Assembly (NCBI GenBank): GCA_041572755.1
Contig: JBFFRY010000039.1
Coordinates: 1-17,115, forward strand
Reading direction: 5' to 3'
Source: JBFELU01 sp041572755
Lineage (GTDB): Bacteria; Actinomycetota; Acidimicrobiia; Spongiisociales; UBA11373
DNA length: 17,115 nt
The notes beneath the pieces are model-generated. The model saw only the letters and a program-made list of their open reading frames with translations. It searched no databases and was not told the DNA's origin. The position numbers and the translations under genes are program-made. Below, piece by piece: positions 6,698 to 12,910 of the stretch. The stretch's first letter is position 1. Every line of letters starts with the position of its first letter.

Positions 6698-7742
6698 TCC
6701 CGGTCAGGAGATCGAGCGCCACGGTGGCGTCCCAGCGCTGATCGTCGTCGATCGGTCCCGGCCGTCCGGGAGCGCGCGCCGCCATTCCGGCTTCGACGCA
6801 CGCCTGCAAGGCGCGGATGAGGGTCCTCAGGTGAGGGGGCGGGGGGAAATACTCCGCTTCGCGGGTCACCGGGACGACTTCCACGCCGCGGCGAGGTGCG
6901 ACGGCTGCGATCACCTTCGCCACCGAGGAGTCGGGTGCCGAAGCACCGGCGGTCACCCCGACGACTGCTGCCCCTTCCAGCCAGACCGGATCGATCGACT
7001 CCGGCCCATCGATCCTGTGGGCCCGCCCACCGGCCGCCTCGGCCACCCGCACCAGGGCCCGGGTGTTCGAGGAGTTCTCGCTACCCACCACCAGTACCAC
7101 GTCGGCTCTGACGGCTAGCACCTCGACGGCGGCCTGGCGGTTGGTGGTGGCGTAGCAGAGGTCGCTCTTGCGGGCCGTCCACACCTCAGGGAAGTGAATC
7201 CGGGCGTCCTCGAGCACGGCACTCCATTCGTGCTGCCCCAAGGTGGTCTGCGCCACCAGGGCGACTCGCTTCGGGTCCGCCGGCTCGAACCGACTCAGTC
7301 CCCGGTCGGGGTCGACGAGCGTCACCGCCTCGGGAGCTTCGGCGATCGTTCCAACCGCCTCGTCGTGGCCCTCGTGCCCCACGTAGATGATGTCGAATCC
7401 ATCCCGAGCCATCCGCTTCACTTCGTGGTGGACCTTGGTGACCAAGGGGCACACCGCGTCGATCATCACGGCGCCCCGCGCCGCGGCTGCGGCGACCACC
7501 TCGGGGGCCGACCCGTGGGCCGACAGCATGATTGGGGCCCCGGCCGGGACCTCGCCGACGTCGTCGACGAAGACGACACCCGCCGCCTCGAACGCCTCCA
7601 CCACCGAGGCGTTGTGCACGATCTCGTGGTAGCAGTAGACCGGGCCGTCGAAGACCCGCACCATCCAGGTGAGCGCCTTGATCGCCATCTCCACTCCGGC
7701 ACAGAAGCCGCGCGGCTCGGCGAGCAGTACCTTGTCCACCAT
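6681..7742 (-). CDS. ispH: 4-hydroxy-3-methylbut-2-enyl diphosphate reductase
   Basis: 353 residues from the ATG at 7742 (minus strand). It is the last enzyme of the non-mevalonate isoprenoid pathway, an iron-sulfur reductase forming IPP and DMAPP. Three cluster cysteines are visible at 14 (PRGFCAGVEMA), 98 (DAVCPLV) and 196 (SDLCYATTNRQ). Active-site regions are YHEIVHN, the HEGHDE motif near 123-128, VAQTTLGQ and SENSSNT. An ATG three codons earlier (7751) is usually the longest call, but it lies inside a likely -10 box (TACCAT, 7755-7750). That box would place transcription initiation on the ATG at 7742, making the gene leaderless; neither start has a Shine-Dalgarno. It is the only gene from 1 to 9234 on the minus strand, convergent with cmk and divergent from der. 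Confidence 0.95.
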   Translation of the reverse strand: MVDKVLLAEPRGFCAGVEMAIKALTWMVRVFDGPVYCYHEIVHNASVVEAFEAAGVVFVDDVGEVPAGAPIMLSAHGSAPEVVAAAAARGAVMIDAVCPLVTKVHHEVKRMARDGFDIIYVGHEGHDEAVGTIAEAPEAVTLVDPDRGLSRFEPADPKRVALVAQTTLGQHEWSAVLEDARIHFPEVWTARKSDLCYATTNRQAAVEVLAVRADVVLVVGSENSSNTRALVRVAEAAGGRAHRIDGPESIDPVWLEGAAVVGVTAGASAPDSSVAKVIAAVAPRRGVEVVPVTREAEYFPPPPHLRTLIRALQACVEAGMAARAPGRPGPIDDDQRWDATVALDLLTGITPDR

Positions 7743-7749
7743 GACCGTC

Positions 7750-7755
7750 ATGGTA
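7750..7755 (-). promoter_or_regulatory. ispH: Putative -10 box (TACCAT) of ispH, leaderless arrangement
   Basis: On the minus strand TACCAT is followed by GACGGTC and then ATG (7742), so the start codon begins 8 bases after the box, where transcription should begin. The 11-mer TACCATGACGG recurs exactly before the garA homologue at 12898. No convincing -35 is seen, as is common for actinobacterial promoters. Confidence 0.45.
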
Positions 7756-7777
7756 GGAAGCGGCAGCCGCCTACCCC

Positions 7778-7783
7778 TATGCT
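7778..7783 (+). promoter_or_regulatory. der: Putative -10 box (TATGCT) of the der unit
   Basis: TATGCT fits the TAnnnT pattern and ends 7 bases before a GTG at 7791. It lies back to back with the ispH -10 box, leaving 22 bases between them. No good -35 hexamer is visible. der itself lacks a Shine-Dalgarno, which is compatible with coupling to the short frame starting at 7791. Confidence 0.35.
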
Positions 7784-7790
7784 GGCTCCC

Positions 7791-7835
7791 GTGATCCCCC
7801 CGTCCCGCCCCGCGCTCCGTCGCGGCCTCTCATGA
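7791..7835 (+). CDS. Possible 14-codon leaderless leader peptide coupled to der
   Basis: A short frame GTG...TGA encodes MIPPSRPALRRGLS. Its GTG lies at the transcription start predicted from TATGCT at 7778-7783, and its TGA overlaps the ATG of der by four bases (ATGA), the same overlap used by established gene pairs in this window. The peptide has a Pro-Pro and an Arg-Arg pair, features that can slow ribosomes, and der has no ribosome-binding site of its own. The frame is too short for statistical support. Translation, and any regulatory role, are inference. Confidence 0.3.
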   Translation: MIPPSRPALRRGLS

Positions 7836-9139
7836 GCCGGCTCCCGATCGTCGCGATCGTGGGACGGCCCAACGTGGGGAAGTCGACGCTGGTCAATCGC
7901 ATCTTGCGGCGCCGGGCCGCCGTCGTCGAAGAGAGGCCGGGCGTCACCCGAGACCGCAAGGAGTTCCGGGCCGAGTGGGCGGGGCGCAGCTTCCTGATCG
8001 TGGATACTGGCGGGTGGGCGGTCGGTGACGACTCCCTCGTTGCCGGCATCCGGCAGCAGGCCGAAGCGGCTCTCAGCGGCGCCGACGCCGTGCTGTTCGT
8101 CGCCGACGCCACGATGACGCCGGGGGACGACGACCAAGCCGTCGCCCGCCTGGTGCACCAATCGGGTGTGCCCCACTTGCTGGTCGCCAACAAGGTCGAC
8201 GGACCCCGCAACGAGCCGGACGCCGCCGCACTGTGGGGATTGGGCCTCGGCGAGCCCCACCCGATCAGCGCGCTGCACGGGCGCGGCATCGGGGATCTCC
8301 TCGATGCGCTCACGGCCCTCCTCCCCGAGGGCCGCGCAGACGATCCGGCGATGGCCACATTGGCGATCCTGGGCAGACCCAACGTCGGCAAATCGACCCT
8401 CCTGAATCAACTGCTGGGGGAGGAGCGAGTCTTGGTGTCGCCCGAGCCGGGGACGACCCGCGACGCGATCGATGCCGTGGTCGACCTCGACGGCGAACCG
8501 TTCCGGGTGTTCGACACCGCCGGTATCCGCCGCGCCTCGCGGGTCGACGAAGCCACCGAGTACTACTCCGTGCTGCGGGCCAAGGAGGCTCTGACCGAGG
8601 CCGACGTCGCCCTCCTGGTGATCGATGGCACCCAGGGCGTCACTCACCAGGAGCAGCGCCTCGCCGAGGAGATCGCCAACGCGGGCGCCGGGCTCATCGT
8701 GATCCTCAACAAGTGGGATCTCACCGGCACCGAGCAGAAGGCGATCACCACCGACGGTGTCGGGGATCGACTGGCCTTCGTCGGATGGGCGCCGGTCCTT
8801 CGCATCTCCGCCCGGACGGGTGCCCGACTCCGGAGGCTGGCCCCCGCGGTGAGGACGGTGCTCGAGACGCGGCGCACCAGAGTCCCCACCCCCGAACTCA
8901 ACCGCCGAATACGGGACTGGCAGGAAGCCCATCCCCCTCCGGTTCGCAAGGGACGACGGGGTCGCATTCTCTATGCGGTCCAGGCGGGAACCGAGCCACC
9001 CACGATCGTGCTGTTCGTGCGCGGCGGGGATCTGGGACCCGACTATCTGCGCTTCCTGGAGAACCGGCTGCGCGACACCTACGACTTCCTCGGCACACCG
9101 ATCCGCCTGGTTGCCCGCCGCCGCCGGGCCCGTCGCTGA
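7832..9139 (+). CDS. der: Ribosome-biogenesis GTPase Der (EngA)
   Basis: 435 residues with the tandem G domains unique to this family. Domain 1 has GRPNVGKST (11-19), DTGG (58-61) and NKVD (120-123). Domain 2 has GRPNVGKST (181-189), DTAG (228-231) and NKWD (293-296). A C-terminal KH-like domain (about 350-435) ends in an arginine-rich tail (VARRRRARR). Der acts in late 50S subunit assembly and is usually essential. The ATG at 7832 lacks an upstream purine-rich site (the preceding bases are GCGGCCTCTC), so initiation may rely on coupling to the short frame before it. The pairing with cmk upstream is conserved in actinobacteria, here interrupted by inverted ispH. Confidence 0.96.
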   Translation: MSRLPIVAIVGRPNVGKSTLVNRILRRRAAVVEERPGVTRDRKEFRAEWAGRSFLIVDTGGWAVGDDSLVAGIRQQAEAALSGADAVLFVADATMTPGDDDQAVARLVHQSGVPHLLVANKVDGPRNEPDAAALWGLGLGEPHPISALHGRGIGDLLDALTALLPEGRADDPAMATLAILGRPNVGKSTLLNQLLGEERVLVSPEPGTTRDAIDAVVDLDGEPFRVFDTAGIRRASRVDEATEYYSVLRAKEALTEADVALLVIDGTQGVTHQEQRLAEEIANAGAGLIVILNKWDLTGTEQKAITTDGVGDRLAFVGWAPVLRISARTGARLRRLAPAVRTVLETRRTRVPTPELNRRIRDWQEAHPPPVRKGRRGRILYAVQAGTEPPTIVLFVRGGDLGPDYLRFLENRLRDTYDFLGTPIRLVARRRRARR

Positions 9140-9143
9140 CGAC

Positions 9144-9149
9144 TACGAT
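9144..9149 (+). promoter_or_regulatory. Putative -10 box (TACGAT) of tRNA-Pro
   Basis: TACGAT fits TAnnnT and ends 8 bases before the tRNA 5' end, so transcription could begin within a base or two of the mature tRNA. No -35 is obvious in the der tail upstream. The tRNA could instead be processed from der read-through, since the gap is only 18 bases. Confidence 0.35.
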
Positions 9150-9157
9150 GCCGTCGA

Positions 9158-9234
9158 CGGGCTGTGGCGCAGCTTGGCAGCGCGCTTGACTGGGGGTCAA
9201 GAGGTCGCCGGTTCAAATCCGGCCAGCCCGACCA
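9158..9234 (+). tRNA. tRNA-Pro (GGG anticodon)
   Basis: The 77-base cloverleaf includes an encoded CCA end. The acceptor stem pairs CGGGCTG (9158-9164) with CAGCCCG (9224-9230). The D arm contains AGCTTGGCAG. The anticodon stem is CTTGA/TCAAG around the loop CTGGGGG, giving anticodon GGG. The T arm is GCCGG-TTCAAAT-CCGGC, followed by discriminator A9231 and CCA. This tRNA reads CCC and CCU proline codons. It lies 18 bases after der and 37 bases before the convergent gene end at 9272. No duplicated tRNA 3' end is visible downstream within the window, so there is no direct sign of an integrated element. Confidence 0.96.
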
Positions 9235-9271
9235 CACCTCCCGGAGTCGGGGGAAAACCTGCCCCTCCTGG

Positions 9272-9844
9272 TCAGGGCATCCAGTCCCGGTGCTCCTCGT
9301 ACGCAGCAGCGCGGCCGACGGGGGCCGCCCTCTCGAGGTGTTCGGCGAGCCACTGCACCCACTCGAACAGCAGGTGACTTCCGAAGAGGTCCCTCGTCTC
9401 CTCGATATGGGTCAGGAGCAGGCGGTACCCGATCACGATGGGCGCGTGGAGCAAATCGTTGACGTGTGAGATCGAGATCTCGCGACGCCCCACGAGCATC
9501 CCTATGCCTTCCAGCCGGGCGAGGAACAGGTCTACGGCCTCCAGGTCGCCACGTTCGCGAAAGGCTGCGGTGCCGAGGCGGTCGGGGAGGCGCAGGACAA
9601 CGTAGATCGACTGCTGGAAGTCGCTGGCCTGGAACAGGGTGACGAGTTGAACGACCGAGTCACGTTCTCTCTGTCGGCGGAACCGACGCACCTCGATCAC
9701 GGCAAAGCCCAGGCCGGCCACAATGGTGAAGGTGGCTATCAGGTCGAGGGCGGTGCCGAGGGTCACGGGGTGAATCCACAGAACCAGCCGCAATACTCTG
9801 TGAAGCCCGTCAGTGCCGGATCCGCCGAAACCCAGTGCCCTCAC
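9272..9844 (-). CDS. Small membrane protein of unknown function
   Basis: 190 residues from GTG 9844, which overlaps the amidase stop (GTGA on the minus strand); a GTG at 9766 is an alternative. One clear membrane helix (ALDLIATFTIVAGLGFAVIE, about 31-50) is followed by a basic stop-transfer stretch (VRRFRRQRERD). A soluble, largely helical C-terminal domain of about 130 residues follows. The layout, N-terminal anchor then helical cytoplasmic domain, recalls DUF4760-type proteins, but I do not recognise the family firmly. It is coupled to the amidase and may form a two-gene unit with it. Part of its 5' region (about 9770-9810) is visibly less GC-rich than its surroundings, a mild hint of different origin. 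Confidence 0.7.
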   Translation of the reverse strand: MRALGFGGSGTDGLHRVLRLVLWIHPVTLGTALDLIATFTIVAGLGFAVIEVRRFRRQRERDSVVQLVTLFQASDFQQSIYVVLRLPDRLGTAAFRERGDLEAVDLFLARLEGIGMLVGRREISISHVNDLLHAPIVIGYRLLLTHIEETRDLFGSHLLFEWVQWLAEHLERAAPVGRAAAYEEHRDWMP

Positions 9845-11334
9845 CCGGCCAACGCCGGCCGGTTCTCCGCCCAGGGGCGGGCCTCCTCCAGTTGAGCGGC
9901 AAGCCGAAACAGCGTGGCTTCGTCGCCGAGCCTCCCCACGAACTGGCTCCCGATCGGTAGCCCCTGCGCACTCCACACCAGGGGCACCGACATCGCCGGC
10001 TGACCGGTGAGATTGAACAGCGGGGTGTTCGGCATGGGTCGGAGGATCTCGCCGGAGAGCTGCTTGATGACGGCATTCATGATGGGTGACGCCGGGACGC
10101 GCTTGACGACGTTCAGCATCGCCTGATCGGCGCCGGTGACGTCCAGGTCCCCGATCGGCCACGGCGGTTGGGCCAGCGTCGACGACAGAAAGACGTCGTA
10201 GTCGGTGAGGAACCCCGCCAGGGTGCGCCCGACCCGCCGCATCACGTCGTAGGCGGCCATCAAGTCGCCGGCGCTTCGGGTTCGGCCGACCAGTCCGACG
10301 ATCCACGTCACCAGTTCCACGTCTCGGGACCGCACCTTCTCCCCGGTCAGGCGTCCGCTCTCGGCGATCTGAAAGGCGGCTTCGGCTCCGGCGAGAGTGA
10401 TGAACGCGTCGAGCGTCTCGTCGACGTCGATCGGAGGGGTCGCCTCATCGACATCGTGGCCGAGCTCCCCGCACAGCGCCGCCGCCTGCTCCACCGCGGC
10501 GGCACACTCGGGATCGAGGGGCTCACGATCAAGCAGGGGCCCGGTGGTGAAGGCGATGCGCAGCCGACCGGGATCGGCGCCGACCTCTTCCGCAAAGGGC
10601 CGCTCCGGGGGGCGCGCCACCGAGGTGGCTCCGGGATCTGCACCGTGCACCGCATCGAGCAGGCGGGCGCTGTCGCGCACCGATCGTGTGATGGCATGCT
10701 GCTCGGAGAGCCCCATCCAGCCCTCGAGGTAGTCCGGGCCCCAGGTGCTGCGCCCCCGGGTCGGCTTGATACCGAAGAGCCCGCAGTGGGAAGCCGGGAT
10801 CCTGATCGAGCCGCCCCCGTCATTGCCGTGGGCCATCGGCACCATTCCCGCCGCCACGGCGGCGGCGGCGCCGCCGCTCGACCCGCCGGGGGTCCGGGCC
10901 GCGTCCCACGGATTTCGGCACGGGCCGTGCAACTCCGGCTCGGTCACCGGGGCCAGCCCGAACTCAGGGGTGTTGGTCTTGCCGAGGATGATCAGGCCCG
11001 CCGCTCTGAACCGTCGCACGATCTCGTTGTCGGCTGCGGGCACATGGTTGCGGCGTGATCGCGACGACTGCGAGTAGGGGAGGCCGGCGCAGGCGGCTCC
11101 GAGATCCTTGACCAGGAAGGGAACCCCGGCGAACGAACCGTCCCCGAGATCGGCCTCCGCCTCCTCCCGGGCGCGGTCGAAGGCGCGATACACCACCGCG
11201 TTCACGGTCGGGTCGCGCTGTTCGATCCGGGCGATGGCCGCTGCCACGAGTTCCCGGGGATGGACCTCGCGATTCCGAATCAGCTCGGCCATGCCGGTGG
11301 CGTCGTGCCGTTCGTACTCGGCGAACCCGCCCAT
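9841..11334 (-). CDS. Amidase-signature family hydrolase
   Basis: 497 residues from ATG 11334. The catalytic triad is clear (numbered from this start): Lys76 in PFLVKDLG, cis-Ser152 in TPGGSSGGAAAAVAAG and nucleophile Ser176 in GNDGGGSIRIPAS, with the expected 24-residue Ser-Ser spacing. These enzymes hydrolyse amide bonds of varied small molecules. The GNDGGGSIRIPAS context and 500-residue length resemble the 6-aminohexanoate cyclic dimer hydrolase branch more than GatA, but the substrate cannot be read from sequence. ATG 11334 is preferred over GTG 11346 because GGGAGG ends four bases before it. It is not GatA: no gatC/gatB neighbours. With the small membrane protein it forms the only stretch here without a recognisable housekeeping role. 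Confidence 0.9.
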   Translation of the reverse strand: MGGFAEYERHDATGMAELIRNREVHPRELVAAAIARIEQRDPTVNAVVYRAFDRAREEAEADLGDGSFAGVPFLVKDLGAACAGLPYSQSSRSRRNHVPAADNEIVRRFRAAGLIILGKTNTPEFGLAPVTEPELHGPCRNPWDAARTPGGSSGGAAAAVAAGMVPMAHGNDGGGSIRIPASHCGLFGIKPTRGRSTWGPDYLEGWMGLSEQHAITRSVRDSARLLDAVHGADPGATSVARPPERPFAEEVGADPGRLRIAFTTGPLLDREPLDPECAAAVEQAAALCGELGHDVDEATPPIDVDETLDAFITLAGAEAAFQIAESGRLTGEKVRSRDVELVTWIVGLVGRTRSAGDLMAAYDVMRRVGRTLAGFLTDYDVFLSSTLAQPPWPIGDLDVTGADQAMLNVVKRVPASPIMNAVIKQLSGEILRPMPNTPLFNLTGQPAMSVPLVWSAQGLPIGSQFVGRLGDEATLFRLAAQLEEARPWAENRPALAG

Positions 11335-11357
11335 AGTGCCTCCCACGGCTCCGATTC

Positions 11358-11386
11358 AGCCTATCGAGCCGGATCGCGGCCCGGAA
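11358..11386 (-). promoter_or_regulatory. Weak candidate promoter for the amidase
   Basis: On the minus strand TTCCGG (11386-11381) and TAGGCT (11363-11358) are separated by 17 bases. The -10 fits TAnnnT; the -35 matches TTGACA only in its first two bases. Spacing to GGGAGG and ATG 11334 would give a short leader of about 16 bases. Confidence 0.22.
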
Positions 11387-11403
11387 CCGGCCCTCCCTTC
11401 GGC

Positions 11404-11409
11404 TACAGT
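11404..11409 (+). promoter_or_regulatory. Putative -10 box (TACAGT) of the DUF6941-pgsA unit
   Basis: TACAGT fits the actinobacterial TAnnnT pattern and ends 8 bases before ATG 11418, which begins a short frame running exactly to the start of the DUF6941 gene. No good -35 is visible. It shares the roughly 150-base divergent space with the weaker amidase promoter candidate. Confidence 0.4.
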
Positions 11410-11417
11410 CGGCGCCG

Positions 11418-11489
11418 ATGGGGATCAGCGCCATCGACCACCGGCTCCGGGGACCGCACACCCCGGCCCTCGAGGCAGGAGAGACCTGA
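11418..11489 (+). CDS. Possible 23-codon leaderless leader peptide before DUF6941 gene
   Basis: The ATG at 11418 lies where the -10 box at 11404-11409 predicts transcription start. The frame (MGISAIDHRL..., 23 codons) ends in a TGA at 11487-11489 whose last base is the A of the next ATG (TGATG), the same one-base junction as the M50/HD pair. Its 3' part contains AGGAGAG, which also serves as ribosome-binding site for the next gene. The downstream gene could therefore start independently, and coding use of this frame is unproven. Confidence 0.3.
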   Translation: MGISAIDHRLRGPHTPALEAGET

Positions 11490-11896
11490 TGCGCTTTAGT
11501 TCGGCATTCCTCGCCGACGCCGCCCAGGTCACCGCCGGCAAGCTCTACGTGCTCGGTGGCGCCTTCGACACGATCACCGCCAAGTCCTTCCCGGCCGTGC
11601 ACCGTGCCCTCACGCTCGTGCTCATCGCCGAGGTGGGGCCCGCCGACCGAAATCGCGATCTGACCCTCACCATCCGGCTTCTCGACGAGGACGGCCGCGA
11701 CACCGGGATCGAGTCCCAGGGGACCTTGCGGGTCGGCGCCCCCCTCGACATTCCCGCCGGGGCTCTGAGCCTCGTCCCGATGGTCAGTGCGTTCAGCAAC
11801 ATCCGCTTCGCCGCACCGGGTGGCTACCTGTTCGTGGTCGAGCACGAGGGTCGCGAGATGGTCCGCGTGCCCTTCCGGCTCCGCTCCAGCCCGTGA
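11489..11896 (+). CDS. DUF6941 family protein of unknown function
   Basis: 135 residues from ATG 11489, with AGGAGAG upstream. The N terminus (FLADAAQVTAGKLYVLGGAF) is the signature by which I recognise this actinobacterial family. The rest is a predicted all-beta domain (ALTLVLIAEV, DLTLTIRLLDEDG, GGYLFVVEHEGREMVRVPF) with no catalytic motif, signal peptide or membrane segment. The fold suggests a small beta-sandwich; the function is not known. The stop overlaps the GTG of pgsA (GTGA), so the two are probably translated together. Confidence 0.75.
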   Translation: MRFSSAFLADAAQVTAGKLYVLGGAFDTITAKSFPAVHRALTLVLIAEVGPADRNRDLTLTIRLLDEDGRDTGIESQGTLRVGAPLDIPAGALSLVPMVSAFSNIRFAAPGGYLFVVEHEGREMVRVPFRLRSSP

Positions 11897-12453
11897 TCCT
11901 CACCATTCCCAACCTGATCTCCGCGATCCGGATCGCCATGGTCCCGGTGTTCCTGTGGCTCCTGCTGGGTCGGGACGACCCGGCCGCTGCCGGTTGGCTC
12001 TTCATTGCAATCGGAGCCACCGATTGGGTCGACGGCTTCCTGGCCCGCCGCCTCGATCAGGTGTCCGAGTTGGGGAAGTTGCTGGACCCCGTGGCCGATC
12101 GTCTCGCCATCACGGCTGCCGTGATCGGTGGCTGGATCGCCGGTGTCCTGCCGTGGCCGGTGGCGCTGCTGCTCATCGTTCGAGAGGTGGTCGTCGCCCT
12201 CGGTGCCGCCTACCTGGCGGCCACCAGCGGTGCCAAGCTCGACGTACGGTGGGCCGGCAAAGCGGCCACCTGGGCCGTGTACGGGTCGGTCGCGTCGTTC
12301 TACCTCTACGCCGGGGTCGACCATGCCGCCTGGCTTTGGATCGCCTGGATCTATGCGATCCCCGGTCTGGCGCTCTACTACTGGGTGGCCGTGCAGTACT
12401 TCGGCGACGCCCGCAGGATCCTGGCCCGACCCCCGGAGGTATCCTCCGGGTGA
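11893..12453 (+). CDS. pgsA: CDP-alcohol phosphatidyltransferase (PgsA-like)
   Basis: 186 residues with about five to six membrane helices. The family motif D-x2-D-G-x2-A-R-x8-G-x3-D-x3-D is complete: Asp44, Asp47, Gly48, Ala51, Arg52, Gly61, Asp65, Asp69 (DWVDGFLARRLDQVSELG then KLLDPVADR). Such enzymes transfer a phosphatidyl group from CDP-diacylglycerol to an alcohol. Glycerol 3-phosphate (PgsA, phosphatidylglycerol synthesis) is most likely from length and from the position upstream of gcvH and the FHA gene, as with pgsA2 (Rv1822). A cardiolipin-synthase-type enzyme of the same fold is the main alternative. GTG start overlaps the preceding stop. Confidence 0.85.
   Translation: MILTIPNLISAIRIAMVPVFLWLLLGRDDPAAAGWLFIAIGATDWVDGFLARRLDQVSELGKLLDPVADRLAITAAVIGGWIAGVLPWPVALLLIVREVVVALGAAYLAATSGAKLDVRWAGKAATWAVYGSVASFYLYAGVDHAAWLWIAWIYAIPGLALYYWVAVQYFGDARRILARPPEVSSG
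12432..12450 (+). promoter_or_regulatory. Perfect 8-bp hairpin at the pgsA-gcvH junction
   Basis: CCCGGAGG (12432-12439), loop TAT, CCTCCGGG (12443-12450), directly before the pgsA stop codon. No T run follows, so it is not a classical terminator. The stem holds a Shine-Dalgarno-like GGAGG and its complement CCTCC, and the gcvH ribosome-binding site GAGGAGGAG lies at 12458-12466, where CCTCC could pair alternatively. It may stabilise the pgsA mRNA end or tune gcvH translation; this is inference. Confidence 0.45.
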
Positions 12454-12472
12454 AGTCGAGGAGGAGCAACAG

Positions 12473-12853
12473 GTGAACGTTCCCGAGGACCGTCGCTACA
12501 CCGACCAGCACGAATGGGCGCTACCCGAAGATGGAGGGGTTCGGGTCGGCATCACCGATTACGCCCAGGATGCGCTGGGCGACGTGGTGTTCGTCGACCT
12601 CCTCACCGAGCCGGGGGCCGAGGTGCAAGCCGGCGACACCATCGCCGAGGTGGAATCGACCAAGTCCGTCGCCGAGGTCTATGCCCCCGTGAACGGCACG
12701 ATCGTGGCCGTCAACGATGCGCTCAGCGCATCACCCGAGATCGTCAACACCTCCCCCTACGAAGCGGGATGGTTCATCGTCATCGACCCCGCCGATCCCG
12801 GGGCGCTCGAGACGCTGCTGGATGCCGCCGGGTACGGGGCGCTCATCGGCTAG
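12473..12853 (+). CDS. gcvH: Glycine cleavage system H protein
   Basis: 126 residues, the normal length. The lipoyl-attachment region VESTKSVAEVYAPVNG places the modified lysine at residue 64. The N terminus (RRYTDQHEWA) and GITDYAQDALGDVVFVDLP-like stretch are typical; here the last residue is Leu. The lipoylated arm shuttles the aminomethyl group between the P, T and L proteins. GTG 12473 follows the strong site GAGGAGGAG (12458-12466). Only gcvH of the system is present, as in actinobacteria where gcvP and gcvT lie elsewhere. Its place before the FHA gene matches Rv1826-Rv1827. Confidence 0.95.
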   Translation: MNVPEDRRYTDQHEWALPEDGGVRVGITDYAQDALGDVVFVDLLTEPGAEVQAGDTIAEVESTKSVAEVYAPVNGTIVAVNDALSASPEIVNTSPYEAGWFIVIDPADPGALETLLDAAGYGALIG

Positions 12854-12897
12854 CGATCATCCCCGCCGACCTCGACCGCCCCTTGAGGGTTCTTCAC

Positions 12898-12903
12898 TAC
12901 CAT
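12898..12903 (+). promoter_or_regulatory. garA: Putative -10 box (TACCAT) of the garA operon, leaderless arrangement
   Basis: TACCAT is followed by GACGGGG and then ATG (12911), the same geometry and the same 11-mer (TACCATGACGG) as before ispH. It sits in the 57 bases between gcvH and the FHA gene, giving that operon its own promoter. No -35 matching TTGACA is placed correctly. Confidence 0.45.
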
Positions 12904-12910
12904 GACGGGG

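Noticed and set aside
7864..8402. Repeated GRPNVGKST-coding segments as a DNA repeat
   Set aside because: They are the two P-loops of Der, an ancient domain duplication, not a nucleotide repeat or mobile element.
9212..9234. tRNA-Pro 3' end as an att site of an integrated element
   Set aside because: No integrase adjoins it (xerD is a housekeeping recombinase 8 kb away) and no second copy of the tRNA end was seen in the window.
9235..9271. Terminator between tRNA-Pro and the convergent gene
   Set aside because: Only very short complementary stretches are present (for example GGGG/CCCC around AAAACCTG) and there is no T run on either strand.
9773..9781. Second DnaA box (GAATCCACA)
   Set aside because: Two mismatches to TTATCCACA and located within a coding region; not distinguishable from chance.
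9272..10306. 344-codon minus-strand frame as a single long protein
   Set aside because: The first 154 codons are an Arg-rich shadow of the amidase gene; the GTGA overlap at 9844 marks the plausible start.
9841..11334. Amidase as GatA (glutamyl-tRNA amidotransferase subunit A)
   Set aside because: No gatC or gatB alongside, and the active-site context GNDGGGSIRIPAS fits general amidases better than GatA.
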